NCBI GenBank assembly: GCA_030490835.1
Contig: CM059971.1
Location: forward strand, 122,916,564 to 122,980,563
DNA: 64,000 nucleotides
Direction: 5' to 3'
Source of the DNA: Annona cherimola
Lineage: Eukaryota > Streptophyta > Magnoliopsida > Magnoliales > Annonaceae
Shown: one piece after another, positions 1-13,300 of the stretch
How positions within the stretch are numbered: the first letter of the stretch is position 1
How the letters are laid out: every line of letters begins with the position of its first letter
Notes under the pieces: generated by a model
Seen by the model: only the letters and a program-made list of their open reading frames with translations
What the model was told of the DNA's origin: nothing
Databases searched by the model: none
Translations under genes and position numbers: made by a program

Positions 1-417
1 ATTTCATTATTCCTGGGCCCAGTAGAATTTATTACAAACGCTCTCTCACTCCTCATCTCACTGACAAATGCACATTAACTCCCAATCTACTCCTGCACCC
101 CCAAAATTCATGAGCTTTGACCAGGACAATGACCCTGAAAATCTGAAAAATTACCGACAACTCATCTCTGGAGAGATCCTTTTGTAATTAGCTATTATCT
201 ACGACAAAACCCAAACCCCATTTCCTTGTATTGGCTTCTAGACAACTTTTTTAACTGATCAAAATCCGTATACTCAGTAAAATGTCTCTTCTTTTGGAAT
301 TATTTTAGGTGGCCATGGTAATCAGTTTAATTAATTTCTACGAACTCCATCAAAAGAAAATTTCTACTAACTAATAAATGAAAATTTGGAGATGAAAGCC
401 ATCTATTAATTAATTAC
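1..417 (-). other. Probable intron 1 of the aspartic protease gene
   Basis: AT-rich DNA follows the GT donor of the protease first exon. I found no protease-like coding sequence on the minus strand up to the window edge, so the next exon is probably outside. Confidence 0.5.
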
Positions 418-1016
418 CCGTAGTCATAAGCGCACGGGCTCACGGGCGTCGGACACTTGGTGAGAGAAAACGGCAGCGTCGTCGTGCACGCCGTCGAAGA
501 GCACCGAATCGGGGAAAACGTCCTCGAATGATCGGCGTGGAAGATCCGCCGGCCTCGAGGATGCCGATCCTGCTTGCAATTCCGGCTCCGGTACCGGCAA
601 TTCATCCACGTGAGATCGCTGCCGGTGTCGGCCACCAGAAGGAACTTCTGCGCCGGCGTCCCGACCTGGAAGAGCACGAAATACTGCCCGGTGCGAGCGT
701 ACGCGCCGGACCCCATCCGCATTCGAAAAGCGCCGTGGGTGTCGGACGCCTCATTGGCTCTCCGCCGCAGGTTGCTGCTGCTGCGGCGGCGGCTAAGGAG
801 TCTCGTGGAGATCCAATGCTGGCGGAGGGTGTCGCTGCGGACGAGATCTTGAACGCGCTCCAGCTGGGTCTGGGGGGCCGCTGGGATTTGCCCACTGAGC
901 TCGGGATGGTGCCGGTGGAGGAGCTCGAAACGCAGCGATTTGGAAGTGGCTGCGCATAATGCAGGGATGAGGAAGATGGCTAGCAGCGGTAGCTGCAGCA
1001 GTTGAGGCCGCGGCAT
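418..1016 (-). CDS. Aspartic protease (A1, nepenthesin-like), first exon, partial
   Basis: The exon encodes about 199 residues of a pepsin-family (A1) plant aspartic protease. I start at the ATG at 1016 because it opens directly into a hydrophobic signal peptide (MPRPQLLQLPLLAIFLIPAL); in-frame codons upstream have no ATG. After a propeptide-like stretch comes the first catalytic motif, DTGSDLTW, then a Cys-rich nepenthesin-type insert (C-R-Y-R-S-R-N-C, later CSSTAC and C-A-Y-D-Y). Family members are about 430-500 aa with a second DTG/DSG motif, so more than half, including the second catalytic Asp, lies left of the window. The exon ends at 418 in phase 2 before a GT donor (417-416); this lies just after the C-x-Y-D-Y motif. 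Such proteases are usually secreted or vacuolar; the substrate cannot be told. Family assignment is firm, subfamily is not. Confidence 0.87.
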
Positions 1017-1070
1017 TGGTTTTGAATAAGTCGGTTGGGGTGGGACGGAGGGAGTACTACTGAGAGACAA

Positions 1071-3670
1071 AAATCAGAAATTTCTGCTTATTGGGTGGGA
1101 AGAGAAGGATGTTCTGGGGGGTTTTGCAGTTATTGATGTTGGCTTTATTGCGGCCTGTTTTTTTGACGTGGGTAGCTGTTATAATCAGTTGTGAACGCGC
1201 TTTTGTTTTGTTTGGGGATGTTTATCTATGCCTTGAGATGTCAATTTTATAATTTATACTGTCCTCCTCCTTTTTTTTTTTTTTTTTTTTTCCCATCCTT
1301 CTTGTTTTGTGTGAATATTTTAGTTGGATGATTGGATGGCACGCGTTTTTTTTTATCTTTTTATTTTTGGAATTGGCAGGTGTCCAGATAATCGGAGTAG
1401 TATACCTACAGGAAGTGGCGTGCAATCGGAGCCGTGAACCGAGTGGGGCTGCGATGTCGATGGATTGCTTGGGACATGTGTGCGTTGCTGATAATGAGGT
1501 GATGGATGCCTAAGCCACAAGCAAGGCAAAGGGCAGATGGAGTTGCGTATGGAGTTCGATCCTCTCCAACCGTTTGCCGGAAAAGGCCCTACGTTCGTGC
1601 CATCCAATCCGTCCATCACGCGATTCACCTCACGTTGCAGTGGGACCCGCGTCCTGTTGCAGCTGACGATTGACGTTGTAGTGGGCTTTTGCATTTATTT
1701 ATTCGCGCACATGCAGGAGAAGTAGACGATTCTGCTTCACATGATGATTGAGTTTGCTATTCAACGCTCACGAACGCACACCTACGCCCTTTTTTTTTTT
1801 TTCGGTTGCCTTTCTGAAGGCCGAAAATATTAGTTACAGGCTAACAGGCAAGCGTGATTGAGAGAAGTGGGCTCCTTGCTTGCTCCAGAGCGATTTGACT
1901 TGCTGTGGATCGACAGCTGTGAAGCAAAGGGTGCCTTTGAAAATAAACGTGGGTGGTGATTTTTTTAACGGTTTTACGACGTGCATTGAATTTTCCAAGT
2001 TTTCGCATTCACAATTCCCATGTACTAGTTGCATTAAACTAGATGACTGATCTCTGCTGGGCCAGGCCGATTCAAAGTTTGACGGATGCTGCTGCGATCT
2101 CATTCTCTCTGGTGCCAGCCTCTCTCTCTCTCACTCTGAGCTGAAATTATTTCATTTTGGATTTCGCCGCGTTTTGACCGTGATCAACAGATTCGGTTTC
2201 TGCAACCTCAATGGAGTTCATGGAAAGGGAATAGTTGGGGCGAGACTGAATTTTTCTTTTTCATTCCTAATGTACCGCGACCTCGTATACCCGGTACTGG
2301 ACTATAGCTTTATTTAAAAAAAAAAAAAAACATTTGTCTATATTATTATGCCGGCCTGAATATGGTGTTTTGATATTGCTGCTTTTATTATTTTTATTAC
2401 TTTTAAGTATTTTATTCGAAAATTTAAAAATTCAAATAATAAGCGCATGATAGATAGCTTTTTTATATTTTTTTAAATTCCAAATAAAATATTTAAAAGC
2501 ATAAAAAATTCTAAAAATTACATATATGAGAACATCATGCTTGAGCTTATACATGAAATTTTTTAAAAAAAAATTGAAAAATAAGGTAGTAACTGGATCC
2601 GGGCCCCTATGTATAATACTTCTATTTCTTTAAAAAATTCCAATATTACTTTTCTCATTTCCACTGATTCTTATCTTTATCTTCTCATCACCACCCCGTC
2701 CTCCTCCACAATATTAATAGGCCCGCTCTCCCTGCAATCATCACGTCGCTGATTTGTGCAACTAACATTGTACCGTGAAATTGCAGTGAAAGGGTCCTGG
2801 CGCAATCCGTTGGGCATCTTTTCCAGCACGCACCACCAGCTTTTCTCGAAGTTTATGGGCTCCACCGGTTCTTCTGTAACGGGCCGGCCCGGCCCGGCCC
2901 CACTCCATTACTCAATTCACGGGATTGATGCCATCTTTTCTTCGAGCCAAGCAAAAGAAGACGGCCTGCTTTTTCTTCGTCTTCATGCGCGCTTATCCTC
3001 TGGCAAACACTGACGAATATCCTGAACTCAATAATTAGGCGGGGCCCACCGGCGGGGCGGTTACGTTCGTCAAGTTACCCAACGCCGAAAGAAAGGAAGG
3101 CGGGGGACAAAATGGTCAAAAACACAAAGATCTTTCGTGCATGATATACCGGATGGAGTCGGATAATAGGCGTACGGGACTGGAAATTTGGAAGTCACCG
3201 AGCGATCTAGGAGTCACTGAAGACGAAAGCGCGTCCGGAGGATCCAGGCATGCTTTGCTAAGATCTCAGCCACCAGTCCATCATCTCTATATTGGGAGAA
3301 ATGATTTATTTTCTATCGTTGAAGATCGAACAATGATAGTATTAAAAAAAAAAAAAAAAAAAAAAGGATGAACAAGGCGAGAGTTGACTGTTCCTGAGGT
3401 GACCTTGTGATAAAGGGGCCGTTCAATGCAGTCTGGAGAGAAATTCTCAACATATATAAGGATGACTAGATTATTAGATTCTCTTTTTCGAAAATCTTCA
3501 CTCTCCGCAATCCCAATCATTTATAGCTGGACAGTTGACAAGTCGCGGACAGAGTTCATTTTCTGGGAAATATCATCTCAACCTTCACTGCTGACAAATG
3601 GAAAGTACTTCTTTTGGAAAAAAAAAATTACGGAGGAGGAAAGAACGGTGTCACCGGTTACGTAAACGAG
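1071..3670. other. Intergenic, 5' flank of the protease gene
   Basis: No gene recognised. It contains homopolymer runs (T tract near 1270, A tract near 2317, A tract near 3343) and patches of higher GC (1400-1700, 2680-3300). The open frames here lack family features and overlap on both strands. Confidence 0.4.
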
Positions 3671-3671
3671 A

Positions 3672-4200
3672 ATTTTGGAAATTTTTTACATTTTAGTCTC
3701 TTTAACTATGCATATTGGCTTTTTAATTCACGAGTTTCATATATTTACTTTTTAAACATATTAAATTTGCCTCCTTTACATTTTAGTCTTCACCGTTAAT
3801 CCATATTAATAAACAACAGAAAATTTGTCAATAGTTGTCATACAAATTTTTTAATGATAATATTACTCTTAAAGGAGTCAACTCAACTTAGCCATCATAA
3901 ATTGCACTGTTTTCAAGTCGACTCATGTTCATGTTCATTAGTCGACTCAGTTATACATACAAAATTGCCTTAACTGCATATACGAGTCAATTCATATTCA
4001 TGAGTTGACTCAACTCAATTATGTTATAAGGATATTTTAGGCTTTTCACTTACAACAAATTAGCAGAGTGTTTTGAAGGCAAGGATTAAAATGCAAAGAG
4101 AGCTAATTTACAGAGTCTAAAAAGCAAATACATGAAACTCATAGATTAAAAAGCAAATATACATAGCTAGAGAGACTAAACTGCAAAAAACGCGAATTTG
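3672..4200. mobile_element. Long-TIR foldback element, Mutator-like MITE candidate
   Basis: The left arm (about 3674-3800) and the reverse complement of the right arm (about 4070-4200) align over roughly 120 bp with mismatches, sharing blocks such as TTTTAGTCTC, GCTTTTTAAT and GAGTTTCAT. The interior carries repeated GTCGACTCA or GTTGACTCA motifs. Long TIRs around a short non-coding interior suit a non-autonomous Mutator-like element; I could not define a 9 bp target duplication, so the superfamily is an inference. Confidence 0.6.
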
Positions 4201-4704
4201 GGCCTATGAATGCGTGTTTCAGTAGTCCAGTCCGGAATTTGTGGGTGCGAGAAAGCTGTAAGTTTGAGAAGCTAAGCTAAATTGACCATGGGCCAGGGTA
4301 CAAAAACGTGGGTTGCCTGTACGGTGAGGGCGGGCCACGCATCTCTGAGCTGGAATAGAGGATTTCGTGGACCGACCATCAACAAGACGTGGGCTGGGTC
4401 GCCATCCGACATTCCCGAGCTCAAAATAGGGTAGCAGCAGCATCATCCCCACCACATACGGACGAGGCTGCCGCTTATACGTCCGGCTTGGTAGCTACGT
4501 TATAGCTACTTGTAGAAAGCAGGAATGAATGCCAACCCGTTACTTAATATGGACAATCACCTCGCGTACATCTGTCACCTGGTGGAAGGCATTCTGATCT
4601 TCTACCGCCAGCAAATTAGCCATTTGCGGATAGCAGCATCTGCAGGGCTTTGCTTGTATGTAATAGTTGCATAGAAGTGAATTTGTTTAACCCTCTTCGT
4701 TTTA
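4201..4704. other. Intergenic, nothing recognised
   Basis: A moderately GC-rich patch between the foldback element and the next MITE. Its minus-strand open frame (4219-4455) resembles no family I know. Confidence 0.3.
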
Positions 4705-5035
4705 AAAATTTTGATAATGTGAAATTTAATATATTCGTTATATTTAACATTATTTGTTTAATTAGAAGATCAAGTTTCTCCAAATCAAATATACACATGG
4801 GTCACATTTGCTTAAAAATAGATATATTCATATGTAAATAAAAAATGATTAAATTTGTTCATGTGTGTATTAGACCACGTAGTAGTGATGTTTAAAATGG
4901 CTAAGATATTGAAAATACTATCTAAATTTAATTTTTAGTATTAAATTATTTTATTACATCAACTTTTCACATTTATAAATGGCCCATATATACTGATACT
5001 AAATAAATGAGAAAATTTTCATAATAATATAAAGG
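4705..5035. repeat. AT-rich foldback MITE family 2, copy (partial)
   Basis: It shares ordered blocks with the copies at 22120-22560, 29910-30370, 35160-35625, 50860-51330 and 51750-52110: TATATTTAACATTATTTG, a CCAAATCAAATAT block, TTTGCTTAAAAATAGATATA, and a block near TTTTATTACATCAAC. Ends are degraded. Confidence 0.65.
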
Positions 5036-5044
5036 GTACGGATA

Positions 5045-5345
5045 CTGTACACCTGGATGCTTTAACCTATTTTTTTTGAAATTTTTATATATTATTTATC
5101 TAAGTATATTTAACATGTATATTAAGTTTTACCATTTTAGAGATATCTAGATTTTTTATTTTTGAAAACCAATAGCATTTTTAGTAATTTTAAATTACTA
5201 AAATGTCACTAATTTTCAAAAATAAAAAATATCTACAAATCTTTAAAAATAGTAAAACTTAATGCACACATTAAATATACTCAGATTAACTGTTATATAA
5301 AAAATTAAAAAAAAAGAGTTAAATATACATTTAGCCTTTGGCGTA
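5045..5345. repeat. Palindromic core element, family 3, copy a
   Basis: This is a near-palindrome of about 300 bp. Left half: TTTATCTAAGTATATTTAAC, then AAGTTTTACCATTTT. The centre TTAGTAATTTTAAATTACTAAA is followed by the inverted copy, AAAATAGTAAAACTTAATG and then ATTAAATATACTCAGATTAA. The outer arms of this copy are weak. Confidence 0.6.
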
Positions 5346-5437
5346 ATATAAATGATACTAGATGGTATAAATAGAGTAAATTTTTAATAAAAGAAAATTT
5401 TTCATAAAAGCGGAGCCTATATATATGTATGGATAAT

Positions 5438-6187
5438 ATTCAAGTGCATTCGAACTGCACCATAATTACGGTGCAATCCACTGCAAAATGATGTCCACTT
5501 GATTATAAAATTAACATCCAATTCACCTATTGTATTTAAAATTGTTTACTTTAATAACACACTAATTTTCATCCAAATCAAACGTGTGAACTATATCTTA
5601 AAATGGTACAAAATCAACGTACTAAAATAGTTTAACATAAATATCAATTTTAAAGTTATATTTTCAACATTTAAATCATTTAATATATAATTTTTATATA
5701 GAAGTGATTGAATGCATCAGTGCACCCAGGTGTATTTGACTCATTTTTTATTTTTTAATAAAATTTTATACAACTGTTAATATAAGTATGTTTAACATGT
5801 GTATCAAATTTTATCATTTTTGGAGATTTTTAAATATTTTTTGATTTTTTAAAATCAGTGTCATTTTTCGAAATTTAAAATTACTAAAATGTGATTGATC
5901 TTTAAAAGTTTTTAAAAATATCTACAAATCTCAAAAAATGGCAAAACTTGATACACCAATTAAATACACTTAGATTAAAAGTTATATAAAAAATTTTCAA
6001 AAACAAATCTAAAAAAATGAATTTTTGCATCCGCATATAACAAAGCTAAGTGCACCAAGGTGCAAAGGCACAGGGCCCATTTTTATATGGATAAATGATT
6101 CATAAAATATCAGTATTCTAACATAAGTGGAGATCATTTTGTGATGGAATGCACCCGAGTTCTGGCGCATACGAATTGCACTTGAAT
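5438..6187. mobile_element. Composite foldback element with about 65 bp TIRs
   Basis: The left end (ATTCAAGTGCATTCGAACTG, running to about 5502) matches the reverse complement of the right end (about 6122-6187) over some 65 bp, both ending on ATTCAAGTGCA and both carrying an AAAATGATxTCCACTT block internally. The interior left part is a diverged family 2 MITE; a family 3 palindrome (5716-6071) sits inside it. Confidence 0.6.
5716..6071. repeat. Palindromic core element, family 3, copy b (nested)
   Basis: The arms carry GTGCACCCAGGTGTA on the left and GTGCACCAAGGTGCA on the right. The core has CTGTTAATATAAGTATGTTT on the left and the inverted TTAAATACACTTAGATTAAA on the right. It lies inside the composite element 5438-6187. 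Confidence 0.65.
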
Positions 6188-7346
6188 GGTTTTATATATT
6201 TATATATTGATAGTATTCTAATCTGAGTGGAGCTCATAAAGCATACAAGCGATGCAGGCGAATAGGCTGCACTGCCACAAGAGAGGGTGCATGCTGTGCA
6301 CGTGAACCTGGCTGCGCAGCTTCTCGCGTCCAGGAGGACATACGCATGAGAAACATAAATACGGTGCAGGGGAATCGAAAAACAGTAGCCACACAGGTAG
6401 CCAGCGGATCTGGAACAACCTTCAAAGACAGCCCGTGTTTCCACCTGAAAAGCGCTGTACATTTGTCAAATGAAATGAGCAGTGCAATCGGAAGCTAAAA
6501 GATGAGATGAAATCAGATCTGCTGGCTGCTTTTTCTTGCTTATTTGGAATTTTGGGGTGAAGTCGGTTCGGTTCAGTTTGGATGGTAGTTTAACCTACCT
6601 ATATCTTATCTTCAAAAATTCTACCCAACCCACCCAATCCAACCCAACCCAACCGATTACTCATAAGATCAGTTCCAGTTCCAAATCGATTCCTATAATA
6701 ACCAATAGCGATATATGAAAAAAATATTTTTCATATTGTTTTAAACAATATAAAGCAATACTCATTTATATTTTAAACTTTACAGTTTATAATTAATTTC
6801 ATTTTGTTGTTTACATCCATTTCTATATTCTTTATAGCATCATTATTCATATTAACAATCATATTAACATCATTATCCGCATTCATATTATGATCATCTG
6901 TCATTACAAATACAAACTTTATACAAAAATCAAACCAACAATAATCTATTGACGAATTGAAGATAAAAACTATTACATATTTATAGTTATTTACTATTAC
7001 GATACCTATGTAGGAACTCATTTAAGTCGGTTTCAGGTACCCAACATGTATACTCTACCCTTACCCTATTTAAAGGATTGGGTAATGATTTATCCTATCC
7101 GTGCCCATGAATAAAATTTTCTACCATCCTACCCAATTTAGGGTGTAGTTGGTAGGTACTCATGGATACCCTACCCAAGTTATACTCTTAATTTGGATCA
7201 ATCAGCTAACAGTCTTAACACCCACTATGCAAGGAAAACTAATTGCGTTCTTTACACGTAAATGTGTGTGAAAAGCATCCTTACATTATTCACGTCTCCT
7301 TCGTACGATCACTGAACAGCTATTAGATGCTAATCGATTTCATTAC
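6188..7346. other. Intergenic, 3' flank of RPC3
   Basis: It contains a pyrimidine-rich CCCAACC tract (about 6617-6656) and a distal mirror stretch rich in TACCC and GGGTA (about 7035-7190), which resemble the ends of a decayed DNA transposon. No gene recognised. The 7200-7346 part probably holds the RPC3 3' UTR. Confidence 0.35.
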
Positions 7347-10300
7347 TCAAAAGTCATGAAAAATCATAAGAGCTTCATCAAGCTTTAGAAGCGATACTTC
7401 TAAGATTTTTCTGATTTTCGTTATCCGTCGGAGCCTTTTCTCTTGGGCTTCATTTTTTATGTCCCGCGGTAATTTCAAAAACTGCAACAGAAGACATAAG
7501 CAGACATCTCGAATTGTCAAGACTCAGCACTCACAAGCCCAAACCATGCATTAGAAAGACAGATTTCAAGTCCAAACGCAGTTGGCAACATATCACTTTA
7601 TCAACTACCTGAGACAATTTGTGTCAACAAATTATCATTGTATCAACTGAACTTGTCAGGCTTTCTCTGATGGTACATGTGCCACACTTCCTCCAGTTAT
7701 TCACCTCTGGCTTTCGTTTTTCTCAATTCGACTCAAAGAAAAAAGATTGAAAGAAATACATATTTTACCAAAAAATTGAAAAGGAAATAGCCAAATAAAT
7801 ATTTTTCTTTCATACCTCATGCTCTTGTTCAAGCTCATGAGCAAGTCGTTGGTTGAGATTCATAGTGGCATGATACATTTCGTCCAGGACACGCTCCCAA
7901 ACAGCTACCTTGTTGACTTTCCACAACGCATACTGTGTTTGGCCAGGGACAGCTAGAGCTATTTTCTACATGATGAAAAGGCACCCATTAAAGGTAAACA
8001 TAACGAGCTCAAGCAGACGAACATTGAGAAGACAGAGAAAATGCACAAGTTATCAAAGTATCTAACAACCATACTTCAAAATATTCCAAAACAGGTTTTT
8101 ATTTACAAAATGATAGTAGAGTTTAAAACTACACCAGTAGATTTATAAAGAAAATTCATCTATTGTGAAATCCATGAATGCATGGATTGAGTACTAAGAA
8201 TGCCCAGATCATGCAAACTAAAAAATAGAAAAACGTTGTTGAAAGATTTGGTCAATCCAACTGATTTTCTGAACTGATGAACTTGATTAAATTCATGGTT
8301 TAGTCATCAATTTGATAGAATAAATTAGTCTTGCTATATAGTTCTTCTGTGAGCTTTTTTTATTTTGGGCCAACATGGCAACATGAGATTTGAGTCCTCA
8401 AACAGTTACTCCTGTATTTCCGTTACTTTTTCTCTATGAAAAATTTCAGGACACCAAAACATGCCAAATTGGTAAGAACTGAGACAATTGATTGTCCACT
8501 AGTCTAAATAAACCTGAGACTACGCAAACCTGATGTGGTTGAAAAAGTTGACTTATCCAGATGATGCATATAGACTACACCTATCTAGATAAGGCGCATA
8601 GATTGCCTGCAGATTTCATGAGTAATTTTATTAATTTTTCTTAGTTATTAGCATTCCATTGTATTTTTTTTGTTATGAAGTAATATCATTGTGCTGGTGA
8701 ACATGTTTCAAAGCATCACATAGATGTGATTCCTGGTGGAAGTTATATGGCATGATGACTGATATAACTGATAATAATTACCATGCCTAGGCAGAAAAAT
8801 TACCTCCATTTGCAAGTATTCATCCTTCCAAAGCCTGAACAGAATTTTGTTACCTTCCTTTTTCTCTACAAGCGTGGAATCTGAAATCTAAATAGAAATA
8901 CAGTAAGGATTAAAGCAAGCAGGAGAAGTATCTATTTTCTTATAACCAAGACACATGGAAAACATACTTTAAATAAGTTTCCTAAGATCCTGCACGCAGG
9001 AAAATTGTAACAAAAAAAAAAAAATCCATTCATCCACTTCTTGATCCATAAGATCAGCAAATGTGAGCTGAAACCAGGGACTGTGGCTCATTGATTGAAG
9101 AACTCATGCCATCTCAGCAGCACTAATTGACAATGGAACCTTGTTGTGAAAGAAAAACTACATTTTGCATAGAAAATTGCATCATTTACTGTTTAGAGTT
9201 TAGATGCAAGACTCACCCAAAACTCTGGTAAAATCAAACTAAGATCATAAGCCACAATAGAAAAATTCAATAGCAATAAGTATCCAATATATTGGTGCCA
9301 CTAGCCACAAGACACACATGCCAACCTATATAATCCACTTTCAAAAAATTGAAATACAATATTCGTTAAGTCAGAAGCTTACATGAAAGTGTCTCGATTC
9401 GCAAACCTATGTTCCGAACATAGATTATAAGAAACCAAATCCCCGAATCAAGTTACACATATTTGACTTGGTAAGAAGCCCGCTGCATGTTTTAGACCCT
9501 CACATACTGAGAGAGGATAGGTATTATAGTTTTAATACTTACTATACGAGAAATAATTAAAAAAAAAAAAAAAAACATTTGTACACTTGGGGTTTGTACA
9601 AATGGTTGCCTTTCATATATATTTTTTTAAAAAAAATAGATCTAAACTATCCAAAATATAAATCAGTGTATATATTTATGATGCCGAAAATCACTTTAAT
9701 TGAAAACTTATATACTATAAATATGGGGGTTCTGCTTAGTATATCCTGGGTTATTCTAAAATTGTGTTATCCCTGTGGATGGAGCCCATTTTGATGACAG
9801 AATCAAAAGCCAACTATTCACATTATTCAAATCATTAATTTTATCATGAGACCAAAAATCATCTTAAGCTGATGTTTAGATAACATTTGCTTAAACATAT
9901 GTACATTTATGTGTGAATTATGAAAAAAATTAGATCCATTCACAAATGCATTAGAATGTAAGAATATTTGTAGAGGAATGATATTTTAGATAGTTTAGAT
10001 GTTGAAAAATAAAGTTTTAAATTTGATATATAAATGAAATCATTTTATTACATTCATTTTTCAAGTGGCATGCATGCAAAGACAAATGATTCTAAGTGCA
10101 ATTGATGGAATGGAATGGATTCTAAATCATAATCAAGGTAAGCCAAAATAGATAATGCTATATGAAAATAATTCGGTATAACCCAGTTATATAGAAGCTA
10201 AGCCTTATAAATATTTAACATCATTTGAGGGCAAATATGAAATTGCTAAAATTTGAAAATAAATATAGCATATAGAATTTTTCAAAATATTTAATTTTTG

Positions 10301-13300
10301 GCATTATATCTAAAATGGGAAACAAAGAAAACAACCATCTGTACAAACCTTTGTTTTTAGTCATTCCACATTTCTACTCATAGGCTCTTGCAATTTGGTG
10401 TAAAATGGAAAGTATGTTTTCTAAAGTTTTTTAACATGCCAAACTAAATGTGGATTCAAAAACAGGAGCATTGGCCATTTATACAAGTTATCTACAAGTA
10501 CATTCAAATGAGGGATCCTGAGATTTTCTAATTACACCTTTACAATAAATTCTTATGTCAAATACACCTTGTCCAAATTACCCATGTACCAGATTTTCAT
10601 TGTGCAACAATATAGAAACACATTATACAACTACTTTGTGAGTTTAATTATACTCTGAAGAATAATATATTTAAAGTAACATGGATACTGATTGCTGAAA
10701 TACCATCCTATGTGTTAATGAGTTTGGTTTGACCACATGACAGTCAAATCTATGCATCATGCTGTATAACTTCTGGTTTGTAGACACCATGTATTCTTTT
10801 TCTAGGATTCAAAATCTAAGAGTGTTACTCACTTTCTAGGGAAAAAAGAATAAATTATACGTGCATATTCATGCCCATACATCCATACATGAATGAGTTC
10901 AGATACTTGTATGTACACAGTGAGGAAGAAAAGAACAGAGCCATTCTTTCCTGAGGCAGGATTTATTACCCGATCAGTCTCAAAAAGGCAACTCTTCTTT
11001 GCTAGAAATCTGAATATCCTGTATGCCTCTCGTCCATACCTTTTCAATATAATCGCTTCCACCTATTGTAACGAAAAAGCAATTTTGTCTTGATTGGTGA
11101 AGAAAGGAAGTTCAGGTTTAGCTATTCATGAAAAGAAGGAGAAAAAGCAAATCTTTTTCACATGAGGAAATAACTTAAGGGAAAAAGGAGGGAGGAAAGA
11201 AATAAATACCTCATCATTTTGAGCCATTTCAATAATGCTCTTCAAATCTGAAGTAAAAGAACAACATGATAAAGAGAAAGCCGATTTAAGGTGAAGACCC
11301 TCGAAACAGAAGGTGCAAGCTCTACAGAACATTAAATGACCCGGTAAACAAAAATATGAGATGATAATATGCTGTTATCCATATGTAAACCTAAAAAGGA
11401 TAAGATTAATTGGCAAGACTCAATTACGAAAACTAACCACAATTAATTGGGACCAGCACTATCGAGAATCATGGCCAAGGAACAATTTAAATACTGTATA
11501 TATAAAAAAAAAAAAGATATAATTGCTTCGTGATTATTATTCTGGTGTCAGAATTACATTATACCTAATCAAATGTATCATTGTTCCATACACCAGCGAA
11601 CTTGAAAAGACACAGAATCAACAAAGCCAAAGTCAGCAGTTAGAAATTTCAAAACTATGTTAAAAGACATCTATAGGACGGCCTCTTTAGATTCATCTAA
11701 ATATCAGAAATGGACGAGATTTTGATAAAAGTATTATTTTGGAAAAAAAATAGAGATCTCAATTCAGTTGAATCCATCAACTTGGGCATGTGAGAATTCA
11801 AAGGGACTTTACAAAATGACAGAGGAAAACAGTTATAGGGCTCCATTTACAAGCTGGGCAGAGAGGGGGCATAAAGGGCCTTCTCCGCCCCAAGAGGCAG
11901 ATGCTCCCTTAACCCCGGAAAGGGGAGAAGGTTGCAATTCCTTTACCTCAGGAGGAGATCAATTCCCTTGAGTTACATTTGGCTGCTACATCATCTGTGC
12001 CACCTCCCACATTGATGGTGGTTTCCATGACCCCATTTCATCTCTCCAACCTTGGAGGGAAAAGAGTCATAAATAGAGTTCTTTAGTGATCTTTTTCCTT
12101 TAGGTAAGAAATCCTCCCATTTTATGTCAATTCCAACAGCGTGCTTATTTTCATGTCCTTGCTCATACTTGACAAATGCCGTTTCAGTAAAAGGAAGGAA
12201 AATGTGGTGAAACGAATCCTTTTTCTGAAAAGTTCTTCACACAACACATGAATTGTGGATCATCTTGAAGTGCTGCAAAAAGCAATCATCCTTCCCAGAG
12301 TAGCAACATGATTGCATGTATGCCATATTTGTCAGATGTGGAATGTCCTGCATTGAACACCTTAAGCCTCTGCTTCTTTCAACATATTTCTTTCTTTCTT
12401 CCTTTCTTTTTTTGGCAGCAAAATATCATCATTGTTCAGATTAATTTAGACTGGCAGGTGAAAACTTCTGAATGATGCACTCAACCAAACACTCTGATCA
12501 GCACTTTTCAAAAATAGTCCCCAATAAACTCCATTTTTTCTTCTTTCATTTTTCTACATATCCTCCAAAAGAAAACCCCCAAAAACAGTATTATTGCATA
12601 TTCTGAATATGGGGGGAACAATATAAACAAGGAAATGATGTTAAGTACCAACACTATATTTGTCTTCAGACGACCATGAATGCAGTTTTTGGAGGGCAGC
12701 TGTAACATGTTCCAAGGTCATTTCAAGACCCCCTGGCCTTCTCCTCACTTCCTCCAAAATGGTACTCATGGACAACGGAACTGCAAGGAGCATTATCATT
12801 ACAAAAAGGATAACCGCATCAAACTTAAGAAGAACAACAATAAATGTTTCAGGAGATAGAGAGTCATTCCTCTAGCCCTCTCTTCTTAAGTATGTGAAGA
12901 CAAACAACAATAATTGCAGATAAAAACCAAAAGTATAGGTCCGGCGGACATAATTGTGAGTGAAATTAAAGGACATTTGCTAGCAATCATTCAGACTATA
13001 ATGTGTCACTATTTTGCAAGTAATCAAATGCCGGAAATGAGTAACATAACATGAAAAACTACACAGTCTGTAGCAACAATGAATTTTCAGATCTTTCATT
13101 GATAAACATCCAAGATTATGGACACAGCCAAGGCCCTTAAGCCATGTAGGAAACATGTTGCAATTCAAGTAACACAAGCTATCAAGTGATTCCTGAAAAT
13201 CATGAGCAAATTCAGTAAACAGTATGTTGACGCACCACAGGCAAATAATCCCTAAGCAATGGCAAATCCCACATGCATTTTGGCAAATGTCCTGTTGATG

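Noticed and set aside
528..959. Plus-strand frame of 143 codons
   Set aside because: Antisense shadow of the aspartic protease exon, open because of high GC.
6118..6462. Cys-rich minus-strand frame of 114 codons
   Set aside because: Half of it is the terminal repeat of the composite foldback element; Cys residues come from TGCA-rich repeat motifs.
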